The notes beneath the pieces were generated by a model. That model had not been told where the DNA came from, searched no databases, and saw only the letters and a program-made list of their open reading frames with translations. Below, piece after piece: positions 1 through 10,730 of a DNA stretch of 64,000 nucleotides (position 1 is the stretch's first letter; every line of letters starts with the position of its first letter). The position numbers and the translations under genes were made by a program. The stretch spans positions 210,775 to 274,774 of the forward strand of contig JAFJTR010000038.1 of assembly GCA_022559985.1 (NCBI GenBank). Reading direction: 5' to 3'. The stretch is from Parastagonospora avenae f. sp. tritici 18332-5. Its lineage: Eukaryota; Ascomycota; Dothideomycetes; Pleosporales; Phaeosphaeriaceae.

Positions 1-2883
1 TAGTGAAATGGGCGACATTTCCGACGTCGGCGAGAGACTAGTCTTAGAAGCCCCGGCATTTACGAGTGCCGTAATGACCGAATCCGAGATGCGCTTCTGT
101 TCTTGGTTCAGCGCCCACAGAAGCGCAGACACCGTCTCCTCGCCCACAGTGGCGTCTATAATGTCTCTGGCGGATACGTCGGGATTGCAGCCATGATCGA
201 GAAGGACTTTGACTAGCGCCTCGCATCGAGGATAGGACCGCATAGCCATGATCAGGACAGGCAGCTTGGAACTGACCGAAGAACCCCTTTCGAGATCATC
301 AGATGAGCACCCGTGTGCAAAACATGACTTGACTGCTATTACAAGTGATTCTTCTTGCATTTTAGAACGAATTAATGCTGGAATGACAACACCAAAAGTA
401 GGTTTATGAAGCATAAGCTTTTCGAAGACAGTGTGATCATGCTTTTGGGCCGCAAAGACAAAGCATGCACCGTCCGCTACGTTGACGTTGGCATGGTGTT
501 GAAGCAATAAGTCCACCAGTGATTCGCGCTCACTGTCATATGATGGCTTCGATAGAGCAACACGCAAGGCTGAATCGACTGTTGACTGCTCCACTCGGAG
601 AGGCAGTAGCATATGTGCCAATCTACGTGTATCGCTATCGCTTTCGCCTCCTGGTGGGGAATTGGCGAACAGACTTCGGAACGCCTTCGTTGCACTAGAT
701 TGAGACGGCCGATGCTTCCCACTGAGAAGGAGTTGCGTTAGCGATGTGTTTCTTGCTGCTACTGTAATTGTCAAAGCTTCGCCATCATTGTGACTCACAG
801 AAGCGCCCTTTTCAACGAGCATTTTAGTACTTGTGGTATTTTGATTGACAACGGCGTGTCGAGACTCGGCTGCGAGCGCTTCGTCAAGTGTCTCCTGGCC
901 CACTCCCATCCTCAGGAGGACATCAAGAATCGGTGCCTTTCGTGCGGGATCTTCCAGTGCAATGGTATATTCAAAAGCTGAGCTTAGGAGCCTGATGTTG
1001 GCTGTGATGAGCTGCTTGATAATGTCGATGTTCTCGGGCCCACCACTGATGGCAATTTGTAGAGCTCGTAATGCTGACTTCTCGTCAATACCATAGGCCA
1101 GCAACAGGTCTATGATATCTGCCGTGCGGCCATGTGTGTTACCGTTCGAGTCAAAGGCTAGAGCGAGGGCCGCGGAGGCTGAGGTTGACGTGGGCTTCGA
1201 ATTACACAGCAAGCGCAGCAGAGACAAATCGACCTGTGACACAGCCAACTGCAGTACTTTCCCGGTATCATGGTTGACATCAGCTCCCCGTCGAACGAGC
1301 TCGGTGATCAAAGCTGGGTCCCTGGTGGGCGACGTGTCCGCAACTGCGTCGACCAGAGCCTGGTCGACTTCAGGGCCTCGTGCACCATGCTCGAGTAACA
1401 GTCGCGACGTTGCAAATCGCTCAGTCGCCGAGTGACCAGTTCGTAGTAGCGTGAAGGCTTTTGACAGAATCTCTGGCGATGGACGTGTATTGAGTAGCAT
1501 TTGCAAACTCTTCGTATCTTTTCTTGCTGTAGCAGCGAGCAGAGGACTTCGATTGCTTGACGCTACAGGTGCACCGGCACTAAGCAGGAACTCCATCAAA
1601 GGAGTATCGCCATCCTCGACTGCTCGTGTAAGCCAGTATTCGAGCGATGGCCCTGTTGCACCCTTTTGTATGAGCGAACGGATAACATGAAGACGATCCG
1701 AAGCTAACGTGTTTGTGGACAACTCGGCTAGCGATGCTGAAGCCTGTTGCGGCGAGATAGGGGTCTTAAGGATAGCATCAACCAGTGTCCAATTCGAGTT
1801 GGAGACGGCCAACCTTAGGCATTCAGCGTCCTTCGCCGCAGTCGGCACTTCATAGCTCAGCATCATCAAGACACCCGCCGTATCATTCTTCCTTGTCCTA
1901 CAGACTAGAAGGTCAGCTAAGCCGATGCTGTTGGGGTGTAGTCCACAGCAAAGGAGGACCTGGAGAAATTGAAGTTGTGCCTCGCAGGTCGGAAGACGCA
2001 TGGTGGTATCGAGCAGGCGCTGCAAGGTCGACTGAGTCAAGGGAATTGAACCCGACACAAGTGCAAGCGTCAGCTTGTAGTCTTGCTTGCCAATAGCCAT
2101 ATTGAGGGCACTGCAAGAGTCAAAATTTGGGTCAGCCCCATAAGCTATCAGGAGCGACACAGTCGGTTCAGAGTTTTGTTGGACTGCAGCCGGCAGGCAG
2201 GATGATATGATCTTGCTCTGTAGTGCTTTCGGTGCTCGTAGCAGAGTCCGAACATAGTTCTGGTCGTTGGTCCGCACTGCGTTCGCCAAGGCAGTGGGAA
2301 ACTTGTTCAGGTCGCCACCATGTCGGAGTAACTCTTGGATACATTCTTGGTCGTTTGAGTTAAGAGCTGCCTTCAGGCCCTCATCCAACGTAGTCTGATC
2401 GGCCCCAGAACCAGCAAGCAAACTGACGCATGTTGGCCTGCGAAGGGAGGCTGCTTGCTGTAACACGGTGCTCCTGCGGCGCAGACCGCCATTGGCCTGG
2501 TTGCTCTGTCTCCGTTTCTTCTCGGGTGTTTCGATGAAGTTCACGTTGGCTCCAAGACTGAGAAAGGCTTGGGTCAGGCCGGGGTTCATGGTGGGTCCCC
2601 GAAGGACGGCAGACAGCGCTTGGTCCAATTCTTCTTGGGTAAACTGTGGAGCATCTTGTGATTCCTTCTTATCTTTTGAGCTCCTGAAGATTCGTTTCAA
2701 AACATCCTTGTGCTCTGGGTTCTTCGCCCGTCGGTTCAGCAAAAGGGTCCGTGCTTCTGCGAGGTCGTCCTCGCTCGCTGTGACGGCCGACTCAGTCGGG
2801 GCTGGGAGACATGGCTGTCGGATGATGTCCCGCGTGACACCAGCCTTCCGGATGAGCTCTTCCAGACTGACTTTGTGCTCCAT
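1..2883 (-). CDS. Large ankyrin-repeat protein, N-terminal part (runs off window)
   Basis: One reading frame is open from an ATG at 2883 (context ACCATGG, a strong fungal start) to base 1: 961 codons with no stop seen in the parts I checked, so the gene continues beyond the window. The first about 120 residues are non-repeat and charged. After that the sequence reads as degenerate ankyrin repeats, recognisable by pieces such as LLIAYGADPNF, ELLRHGGDLN, LLLEHGARGPEV, ELVRRGADVNHD and VLLDHGCNPDVS. The repeats are divergent and many lack the TPLH start. No catalytic domain lies in the visible part. In fungi such arrays occur in cytosolic scaffold or NLR-like proteins, often fused to an ATPase or other domain; what follows here is unknown. 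No other gene is close: about 1.7 kb separates it from the next gene. Confidence 0.8.
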   Translation of the reverse strand, partial: MEHKVSLEELIRKAGVTRDIIRQPCLPAPTESAVTASEDDLAEARTLLLNRRAKNPEHKDVLKRIFRSSKDKKESQDAPQFTQEELDQALSAVLRGPTMNPGLTQAFLSLGANVNFIETPEKKRRQSNQANGGLRRRSTVLQQAASLRRPTCVSLLAGSGADQTTLDEGLKAALNSNDQECIQELLRHGGDLNKFPTALANAVRTNDQNYVRTLLRAPKALQSKIISSCLPAAVQQNSEPTVSLLIAYGADPNFDSCSALNMAIGKQDYKLTLALVSGSIPLTQSTLQRLLDTTMRLPTCEAQLQFLQVLLCCGLHPNSIGLADLLVCRTRKNDTAGVLMMLSYEVPTAAKDAECLRLAVSNSNWTLVDAILKTPISPQQASASLAELSTNTLASDRLHVIRSLIQKGATGPSLEYWLTRAVEDGDTPLMEFLLSAGAPVASSNRSPLLAATARKDTKSLQMLLNTRPSPEILSKAFTLLRTGHSATERFATSRLLLEHGARGPEVDQALVDAVADTSPTRDPALITELVRRGADVNHDTGKVLQLAVSQVDLSLLRLLCNSKPTSTSASAALALAFDSNGNTHGRTADIIDLLLAYGIDEKSALRALQIAISGGPENIDIIKQLITANIRLLSSAFEYTIALEDPARKAPILDVLLRMGVGQETLDEALAAESRHAVVNQNTTSTKMLVEKGASVSHNDGEALTITVAARNTSLTQLLLSGKHRPSQSSATKAFRSLFANSPPGGESDSDTRRLAHMLLPLRVEQSTVDSALRVALSKPSYDSERESLVDLLLQHHANVNVADGACFVFAAQKHDHTVFEKLMLHKPTFGVVIPALIRSKMQEESLVIAVKSCFAHGCSSDDLERGSSVSSKLPVLIMAMRSYPRCEALVKVLLDHGCNPDVSARDIIDATVGEETVSALLWALNQEQKRISDSVITALVNAGASKTSLSPTSEMSPISL

Positions 2884-4582
2884 GGTGTCTGACAGAGTGA
2901 AGAAGAAGCATGTCAATGAAAGAGCTGACGTTCCCCACAGTGTTAAGGGAATCCGGGGCGTGGCGCAACGCGTGGTTTGGAGGCGGAGAATCAGGCCACT
3001 AGCCCAATTGGCCCAAAGCGTCTGGACCAGAGTTGGACGACACACGTCACAGCTCCTTCTCTCCGGAAGACGGATGACGGATGACGGACGACGGACGACG
3101 CGACACTCCGAGACTTTTGACATCAACGGCCTCGCTCGACTTACTGAGGCAAATAATTCAACAATGTTCGCGAGATGTCACTGCAGTCCCGTGATGTAGG
3201 CTGAAACTCGCATCCCCCATATGTGCCCGTACCCTGCTCCTCGCACAGACAGCCAACACGTCCTCTAACCATGGCGCACGGCTGCCAGACTCCGCTGGAT
3301 GAACGATAACTCCGCTGGGATACTTCAGGCACATGCAGCGGGCTCTGGACGCGTCCACTAATGCATGCTGCGTCCTGGCGGATGAAGGCTCTGTTACGTT
3401 CGCGTTTGAGGTGCTACCGAAATGCATGCGAGCAAGTAGCCGAGCTGTTGCGCCTCCTTCAGTAACGCCGCAAAAGCATCTCCTGCCTGCGCCGCAATAG
3501 TGCCTAAGGCTCACTCACTGAGGCGGTAGATGCGATTGTTTCATCGCGCTTACATTATTCAAGCGTAGATTCTTGCGGGTCCCGTCCATGGCGTTTCAGC
3601 GCGCGCATCAGTTTCTGCAGGTACAGCCGTTTCTCGTTTCATAGGCGAGGCCCTGAAGTCCTTCCACATCTGGAACCCTCACACAAGAACGAATTTCACT
3701 TACCGCGCGAGTCAAGCTTGGAAGCATGTAGTGTTGGGTATACCGCGCGTGTATGTCTTTGGTCCCTCAACCTCGAATCAGCACCGTGTAACACAAACTG
3801 CCTCCAAGTATCGCCGTCAGCTGTCAGCTGTCGCAGCCACCAAGATTGCAGTTGCGATTCAAGAGACAGATGGCGTCGCATGACTCTCTGCTCTCTCTGC
3901 CCTGCAAGATCCCACAGGATTGGTACCAGGAGATCTTCCTACATCAACATGGATAATGTGGGACAGTAGCGCCCGTGCAACCCTGCGAGAACGGTTACTA
4001 GCACGTCTCACCAGCGATGTTTATCCCAAAGGTTTCAACCGAAAAACCACCGTTCACTGAACACACTCTAGATGACACCCTTGCAGCACCCAAGCTATCA
4101 GTCACATCCTTCAACACGGGAACTACTGTTGTCAGCTGTGGGCAGTCTTGGGAGCCAACGGCTGTACTACCTTGCGAAACCGATACTCGCTTGTTTGAAA
4201 TGTCCAAGGATGCATCCTTTGACGTTGGTAGGGCAGTCTATTTTCATGTGCATGGCGAAAACGGTTGCATGCTTAGCACCCGCGATTAAGTATATATGGT
4301 GGCGCCCACTTCACCTCAACCAGACTCATCCACACCAGCTCTTCCAGTGTTTCCTACTACCAGCCTTAGGGTTTTCGCATTTGCATCTTTCATTCTTCAT
4401 TCGCTTCTTGGGCTCTGGTAGCTCTTCGTTCGTTCACCCACCTTCACTCTCACCTGTACTGTGTACAACGCTAGTATTTATTTCGCACATTGAAAAAATC
4501 CTCAACAACCAAAATTAATACTCAACTACAACCCTCAACCCTCAGCCCTCGACTCAAACTATCACCACCAAACCCAGCCAAC
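2884..4582. other. Intergenic region between divergent ankyrin and DUF3455 genes
   Basis: No coding region with credible composition was found on either strand; the longest frames are arginine/serine-rich chance ORFs. It should contain both promoters. It holds a 7-bp tandem repeat (GACGGAT/GACGGAC, about 4.4 copies) at 3069-3099, about 190 bp upstream of the ankyrin gene start, and a TATA-like site at 4291. Confidence 0.5.
4291..4298 (+). promoter_or_regulatory. TATA-like element upstream of the DUF3455 gene
   Basis: TATATATG lies 285 bp upstream of the ATG at 4583. It is followed by a pyrimidine-rich stretch (about 4320-4470) typical of fungal core promoters and 5' leaders. The assignment rests on motif and position only. 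Confidence 0.4.
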
Positions 4583-5466
4583 ATGCGCGTCTCCAACATC
4601 CTCGCAGCCCTTGCGCTCGCTCCCGCCGTCCTCTCCATGCCGTCTCACTTGTACCGCCGCTGCGACAACGGGACTGGTACAGAGAACGGCACCGCTGAGC
4701 CTCCAGTCGCTGCTCTCCCTGACTGCGATATCGCAGGCCTCAAGCAGCCAGAGAGCGTCCTCCAGCCCCCTACCGCCAACATGAAGCTCATGATGGTCGC
4801 TCTCGGTCAAGGCACCCAGAACTACACCTGCGGCGCCAACCTCACTGCACCACCCTCTGCCATCGGCGCCGTCGCCACTCTCTTCGACGCCTCCTGCGAC
4901 CTAGTCAGCGCACCCCAGATCACCACCAAGCAGCTGGGCAGCATCGAAGAAGACGCAAAGTCTATCGGCGCGCACTTTTTCGTTGACAACACCACCCCCG
5001 ACTTCGACATCCTCGGCCTCGGCAACACGCGCGCAAAGAAGACGGAGGAGTGCGCCGCCCCCAATCCCGCCAGCGACGTCAAGTGGCTGCGTCTGACCGC
5101 GCAAGCCGACGGCTCCACCTCCTCCGTCAAGGAAATCTACCGCCTCAACACCGTCGGCGGCCTGGCGCCTACGTCTTGCGAGGGCAAGGCGCAGGGCGAC
5201 ATCGTCACCGTCGAGTACGAGGCCCAGTACTGGATCTACGCGTAAGTCGATCTCAGGTTAGTCAAGCTCGGAATATATGTGTGTTGCTGTTCAACAAGAA
5301 ACTGACATGTTGGAACAGGTCGCCACAGAACTCGACGATGAACAAGCCCAAATCGCCTAGCGCGCCTCAACAACAGCAAGTCAGCGCATCTGCGCGACTT
5401 GCGCCTGCTGGTTCATTAGTCCTGTCTGCCCTGGTTTCGCTGTGTGTGTACTTACACGGCTTTTGA
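4583..5466 (+). CDS. DUF3455 secreted protein with optional GPI-anchor-like tail
   Basis: Exons are 4583-5241 and 5319-5466, with an intron at 5242-5318 (GTAAGT...AACAG); the spliced product is 268 aa. The start is the ATG after ACCCAGCCAAC, giving a classic signal peptide (residues 1-17, MRVSNILAALALAPAVL). The body matches the DUF3455 family: MKLMMVALGQGTQNYTC, then ATLFDASC, then VKWLRLTAQADG, then YRLNTVGGLAPTSC, ending EYEAQYWIYA. The spliced exon 2 adds a Ser/Gln/Pro-rich linker and a C-terminal hydrophobic stretch (GSLVLSALVSLCVYLHGF), which looks like a GPI-attachment signal. If the intron is retained, a TAA inside the donor (5243-5245) ends the protein at 220 aa as a soluble form. 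DUF3455 proteins are fungal and bacterial extracellular proteins of unknown biochemical role. N-glycosylation sequons are present. Confidence 0.85.
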
Positions 5467-5925
5467 AGTGTACATACGCTGCGAGTTCGGATGATGGCAC
5501 CCAGAGTGAGTGGGGGTGTGCTATCTGAATGCTCTGCGGTCCTCCCTTTCTCTTCTTCCCCATATTCCCCTTGTTGGCTTTCTTTTCTTTATATGTACTT
5601 GTACAAGTAGTTTTTTTTTCTTTAGTGTAGTGGGAGGAGGAGAGGATTTCTTTACGTGGTTCCGCTTCATAGAAGACGGACTAAAACGGCTGAATACCGG
5701 TAGCTAGAATGCCTGATGGCGTGCAATGATACAATGGTATTATGAACGCTTCCTGTGCTGGACACTGTGCTTGTGTGTGTCGTGCACGCGAGAGTTGGAA
5801 CGATTGATTAGCATTATATGTACAACAAGCTACGAAAGGTCTGTCTGGCAGATAATTGACATGTGACATGTCGCACAATATACATTACATGTCCCACCTC
5901 CATCTCCTCCTCCTTCTTCCCCACC
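5467..5925. other. Intergenic, convergent 3' regions
   Basis: This lies between the 3' ends of the DUF3455 gene and the minus-strand secreted-protein gene. It is T-rich around 5560-5640, consistent with 3' UTR and polyadenylation signals. No gene is seen. Confidence 0.5.
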
Positions 5926-6514
5926 TCAATCCTCCGCCGTCCCCAAACAGAAATAGCTCCTCACCCCATCATCCCACTGCTTCCCCACCGCCCTCAAATC
6001 CTTCACCCCCGGCCACCCCACGCTGAACGTATCACTCCCATCGCTCAACACGCGGTCGCAAAATGCGTTCCTGTTTTCATTAGCACATTATCCTATCTTC
6101 GAGATACTTCCTCCTGGAGTAGGGGCGTACGTGAAGAAGGTACAATCAAACCCCTTATCCGGCCCGATGGACGACGCTGTGCCGTCGAGTTGGACGCATG
6201 CCGAGGGCGCGGAGGAGGCGGGGAAGAGAAGGTGCACGCAGGAGCCGGCGAAGTTTGCGAGGGTGCAGATGTAGACCTGGGTTTGTTAGTTGGTGAAAGA
6301 TGGATTGATGGAGGAGGGGCGGGGGGCGTACGCCGGCGAGGGGGGCTGGGAGGCTGGCTATTGGCGATGGCGTTGGTGTAGCGATGGTGAGGGTGAGGGT
6401 TGATGAGGCGGCGGTAGTGGTGGTTGTGTTGGTGAGTTCCTGGGTACATGTGGTTGTTGGGTATGGGGCGGCGGAGATGGATGGGAGGAAGAAGAGGAGA
6501 GTGAGGAAATGCAT
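5926..6514 (-). CDS. Small secreted cysteine-rich protein
   Basis: Three exons on the minus strand: 6514-6332, 6276-6131 and 6070-5926, with introns of 55 and 60 nt that both start GTACG and end CAG. The 157-aa product begins with a signal peptide (MHFLTLLFFLPSISAA, cleavage about residue 16), then a Thr/Ser-rich stretch to about residue 50. The folded part starts with VYICTLANFAGSC and ends YFCLGTAED. Seven cysteines remain after cleavage (about residues 23, 65, 74, 88, 106, 114, 151), plausibly forming disulfides outside the cell. Splicing is supported because joining keeps one frame across all three exons and unites the cysteine-containing pieces. I do not recognise a named domain. Its size and cysteine content fit the effector-like small secreted protein class, but no function can be assigned. 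Confidence 0.75.
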
Positions 6515-7293
6515 GGTATGTAAGATGTACTTGGGAAAGGTATATTGAATAGAAGTAGTATATCTTCAAAGCCTGTGGTCGACCGTGCAGGAATTGATAT
6601 ACATGAACTGCTGCCCCAAGCTTACTCTTTATACACCTCACGGCCAAAGCGCAATGCTCCTATCTCAAGCACAGATGGAAGGGATTGCCCAGTTTGTCCT
6701 GAGTATATTGCGTTGTGAGGCGCGTAGCAACAACAACAACACGGGATGTTCGGCTCAATGTGCGGATGGTTGGGTTGCAGGTGGCACAACCGCAACGGCC
6801 GCCTGCAGCACACGACCTTGCCGCGTGTAGGGTTCGCGCGCTGACAGGTGTCGTGTGTTCGGAGTCACTGAACATTCGTTACTTCTGCGGTGCTCTAGTC
6901 ACATGCATTGCAACCCCAGTCGTAGCGTTGAGCTCGAAGCTTGCTCTTGAATTGCTCAAGAGGTGTCAAGTTGTGACCTGTTGATAAAATCTGTCCAATC
7001 GCCGACTTCACTAGTAGCTCTGCGCTTCTAAATTAGGTCTGTTTGTTGTTGGTCACACTCGATTGCGGCGCGGTATCAATCTAGTTTGGTCGATATGCGG
7101 GGCGCTGATGATGTGACGAGATGTTACCGATTGGGATTGCCCCTTGCTGGGAGCTTGGTCTATCAGAACACGAAGGTTGGTGTAAGGTACATAGAGACGC
7201 GAGGGTATCATGCGTACGCCTAGGAAACCAAATAAACAAGTAGAAAAGCTCTAACTGCTGGGACAAAGTCTTTCTCTATTGCGCCAGCTACTG
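6515..7293. other. Intergenic region
   Basis: This is upstream of the small secreted protein gene and downstream of the TMEM115-like gene. I see only short, compositionally poor frames on both strands and no recognisable gene or RNA. Confidence 0.45.
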
Positions 7294-8444
7294 TTATGAT
7301 GTTTGCTTTGCAGGTGCATCTGCTTCTGGTTCATAGGATGTCTCTCCAAGTATGGAGGGGCCGGAAGTAGCGGGCGCAGTTGGAGCAGCAGTCGCTGGTC
7401 CTCGTGCTGCTGCTGCGTGCAGCCTTTGGTCGAGCGCTTTCAGTGCCAAAGCTCGCCGCCTCTCTGCCTCCGCGCGTGTGGCTCCTCCTCTGCCCCCACG
7501 GCTATTCGGATTCATGATGCTTGGAAGGCCTCCCTCCGCACGAGCACTTGCTTGTTCATTGCCAGCATCGATGTCCTGCTCAGAGAAGGGTGTGCACACT
7601 CCAAGCGCTACAATGGCGTTGAAGATTCCATCTGTGACGGCTGCGAGTGGGGTATAGATGGGCTCCGGGAAGAAGTGCGCGAATGCGAAGGTATCTGAAG
7701 CGTCTCCCCTGGTCACAGATCCGTCACCGGTAGCGGAGGAGACGAGCGATGGGCTGATGCGGAAGAAGCGCAGGTAGACCCAAGCGGTCATGAATCCAAA
7801 GTATGCGAGGAACATGGCGGTTTCGGTGCCCAGGACTATGCCCGATATCGTGTTGGCGAGGAGGAATATGGCAGGGAAGTGCTTCACGCGCATGCGAACA
7901 AGGCCTTTGGCGATGGCAACGGTGTGTTCAGGCACGAGCTGCTTGAAGGAGACGAGGAAGCCGGCCTGGATGGCAATGCCGCCAGAAATAGTGGTGTGGC
8001 TGTGAAGTATCAGTACTGCATGTCTCTAGCAGAGATGTCAACGTACAGTGCAGCACCTGAACTCGTGATCAGGTAGCCCAGCATATAGAGGAGGAAGCTC
8101 AGAATGTTCGGGATCATAGCCACGAACATGATGAACTTGGTGAACTCCTGCGAGCCCCATGCCCGCTCCAGATAGCGTCCGCCATAGAAGATGGTGAGTC
8201 CCGTGGTGATCAGACCGAGGAGATTCTGCTCGACTACGGTTGCGAGTGCAAATACCCAGGGATATATGACAGATCTGCCTGGAACGATGGTGAGGTAGGG
8301 CACACCATTGCCGACGCCTATGAGCGTCTTTTCCGATTTCTCTACCCAGTCCGAGTTCGGCCTCAGCGCAAAGTTGAGCAGTGTGAATACGACCAGGCCG
8401 GCGAGCAAGCTCCGAGTCAGTGGGGGGAGATTTATGCGAGCCAT
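7294..8444 (-). CDS. TMEM115-like (DUF1751) Golgi membrane protein
   Basis: Two exons on the minus strand, 8444-8047 and 7999-7294, separated by a 47-nt intron (GTACGT...CACAG), give 367 aa. The N-terminal 230 residues hold about six hydrophobic segments with the rhomboid-like features of the TMEM115/YOL107W family, including the conserved GGRYLERAWGSQEF stretch after a transmembrane helix and a FFPEP motif near residue 245. The C-terminal about 110 residues are polar, Ala/Arg-rich and probably cytosolic. Human TMEM115 is a Golgi protein implicated in retrograde transport; it lacks the rhomboid protease catalytic residues, and the same role is inferred here. The gene shares a 364-bp intergenic region with the divergent LisH/WD40 gene. 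Confidence 0.88.
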
Positions 8445-8808
8445 GGCACAGGCGATTTCGTGGAAAATGCGGGAGTGCCAGGGAGAAGTGCGCGGCGCTG
8501 ATATCTCTGCGGGAGGGTGGCCTTATGCTGGTCGCAAATCGCAGTCGCTCGGCTTCGGTGCGTTGAGCTTGTGGAGCTTGAAGCTGTTTGCGGAGTGAAA
8601 GCAGCCAAGCGCAGACGTTATGTGATTGGCCATGGGTTGATCGACAGTACCGGATGCTAGCGTTCTTGACTCCAGGCCAGAGCCAAAGCAGCAGCCTTGA
8701 CAGTCTCCTTCGACTTCAAGCTTCCCGACGACGTGCAGATACGCGCCGAAACCTCGAACCCGCACTTTTATACATCACATTGCATCACCGGCCGTCTCTG
8801 ATTATGTC
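8445..8808. promoter_or_regulatory. Shared divergent promoter region
   Basis: These 364 bp separate the starts of the TMEM115-like gene (minus) and the LisH/WD40 gene (plus), so they must hold both promoters. I see no other feature in it. Confidence 0.5.
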
Positions 8809-10730
8809 ATGTCGTTGCTCAGCAGCAATGTGGTGAACTATCTCGGTACCTTTCCCCACAACCGCACACGCATTCACCATGCGCCATGCCACGCTTCTCT
8901 AACTCTGCGCGCAGTTTGGCGATATCTCCAGGAGGCCGGCTTCGGCAACGCCGCCTTGCAGCTGTCACGATGCTGGATCCGCGACCCCGAAACTCTGCCT
9001 TTTGCGAGAAACGTGGAGCCGCACACGCTCATCCGGATCCTCCAGGATGGCATGTGCTTCGACGATCTGCAGGCAGAGGCGACAAATGTGCGTCTACATG
9101 CATCTACATTGGGCGCGTGTTGACTGGTATAGACTGAGCCGCGATACCGATTCGGACCAAACCACGGACAGCCATACTCGGCGCGCAACGGCGCGCATCT
9201 GACCCTTGACAAGGGCATTCCCGCCCACGAGCTGGCGTCCGAGGCCAACGGCGCCGTGCAAGAACCCCCGCCCAAGAAGGGCGTGAAGCGCAAGAAGGCC
9301 AAGCAGCCCAATGGCATCGAACAGCGCCCAGAACCCGAGACAAACGGCGAGGCAATGGAGGTCGAGCAGAATGGCGTCAACCACGCGACAAACAGCGTCC
9401 GCGCCGAGTCTGAGCCGCCAATCTCGGAAGCCGAGTCGCCAACAGTTGCTGACATCCCCATTTCGACCCTCAGTATTGGCCAGGACGCCGAGATCCAGAC
9501 AGAAGTCGTTGCCGATCTTGCGCAAGGAACCATCTTCATCCCCCAGTCTAAAGAGCTCGCCAAGGTTGTTCAGCACACATCGTGGGGACCTCCCGGTGCG
9601 CCAGTGCTACTTGCAGCCGGGAAGGCGGTGCTCCAGATACACTTTGTGACCAAAGATGCTGTGCAGGAGAACAGTTCGCCTGTCAGAACAGGGGACGTCT
9701 TCTTGCCAGTCGACAACTTCGCCATCACAGCTCTGTGCTGGCAATCGCCCGCCGAAATCACCGTGTCCGCGCGCGAAGAGTGCTCGAACGAAATAGGCGA
9801 AAAGATGCTGGTCGACAAGCTTATCAAGCTCATCGATGGCGGCTCAAACTCACACGTCATATCGTCTACTGCGGGCCTGGTCAACACTCTGCGCTGGAAT
9901 CCCGACAAAGAGCTATTGCTATCCATCTCGACCGACGGTGAAAAGGGCTCCATCAAAGTGTGGAAGAATGACAGCGACTCGATACCTGCCTGGACCGAGT
10001 TCACCGATACGGCCATCTTCGACGCGCTGTGGATAAGCGACACAGCTTTCGTGGTCTGCGGCATCGAGCTGTTCAAAATCTACGAGGTTGGCGACACATT
10101 GACGACCCAGCGCACTCTTGATACACATGTGACATGGGAAAGTGTCAAGTTCGACCCCTCATCAGGCATTGTCGCTGCTCTTGGTGTCGATGGGCAGGCA
10201 AGCTACCTTGGCATACTCCATCCCAACGACTCGATCAACCTACAGACGCACGACTACCCCGACCAATATCCCACTGACCTTGACTTCCGCTTGCGCACCA
10301 CGGCAAACGCCCTTACGAATGGATCTTCCGTCCCAGCCATCCTTCTCGCGACCTGCTCCATGTCAGGCGCCGTCCGCATATGGGATGCGAATGAACCATT
10401 CAAATCTGTCAAATGGATGCCGACAACCGACGACTCGCAGGCGCTCAAAATCGCCTTTTCCCCCAATGGGTCCTTGCTAGCAGCAGCTGGGCCAGATGCA
10501 GTTACTGTGTGGGACGTTGAACGGAGGGATGTACCCATAGCTTGCTGGCGCGCCAAAGACTGGACAACCGACAAGTGGGACCCCAGTGTTGATGGTGAAT
10601 TTAGTCTTGGTTGGGACCCTGATAGCTCGAGGCTGTCGATTGCTCTCGGGAACCAGGTGTGTAGCTCGGTCCTCACGACGTTTCGAAAGCTAACAAGATG
10701 CAGATCGCCGTCATCACCATCGCTAGGTAG
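8809..10730 (+). CDS. SIF2: LisH/WD40 corepressor subunit (Sif2/TBL1 type)
   Basis: Four exons: 8809-8845, 8915-9087, 9133-10656 and 10704-10730, giving 586 aa. The N-terminus is a LisH motif (VVNYLVWRYLQEAGFGNAA) reconstructed only by removing the first intron, which fits the family. A linker with basic KKGVKRKKAK follows, then WD40 repeats from about residue 170 to the end, with pieces such as VNTLRWNPDKELLLS, VRIWDANE and KIAFSPNGSLLAAAG. The last exon encodes just eight residues (IAVITIAR) that complete the final blade. Sif2 in yeast and TBL1/TBLR1 in animals are WD40 subunits of histone-deacetylase corepressor complexes (Set3C, SMRT/NCoR), with LisH driving oligomerisation. A nuclear role in gene repression is inferred by homology. 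Confidence 0.85.

Noticed and set aside
2468..3199. 243-residue plus-strand frame over the start of the ankyrin gene
   Set aside because: It lies antisense to the ankyrin coding region, is Ser/Arg-rich and has no motif; it is a shadow frame.
8874..9563. 229-residue minus-strand frame opposite the LisH/WD40 gene
   Set aside because: It overlaps confirmed exons antisense and has no recognisable domain.
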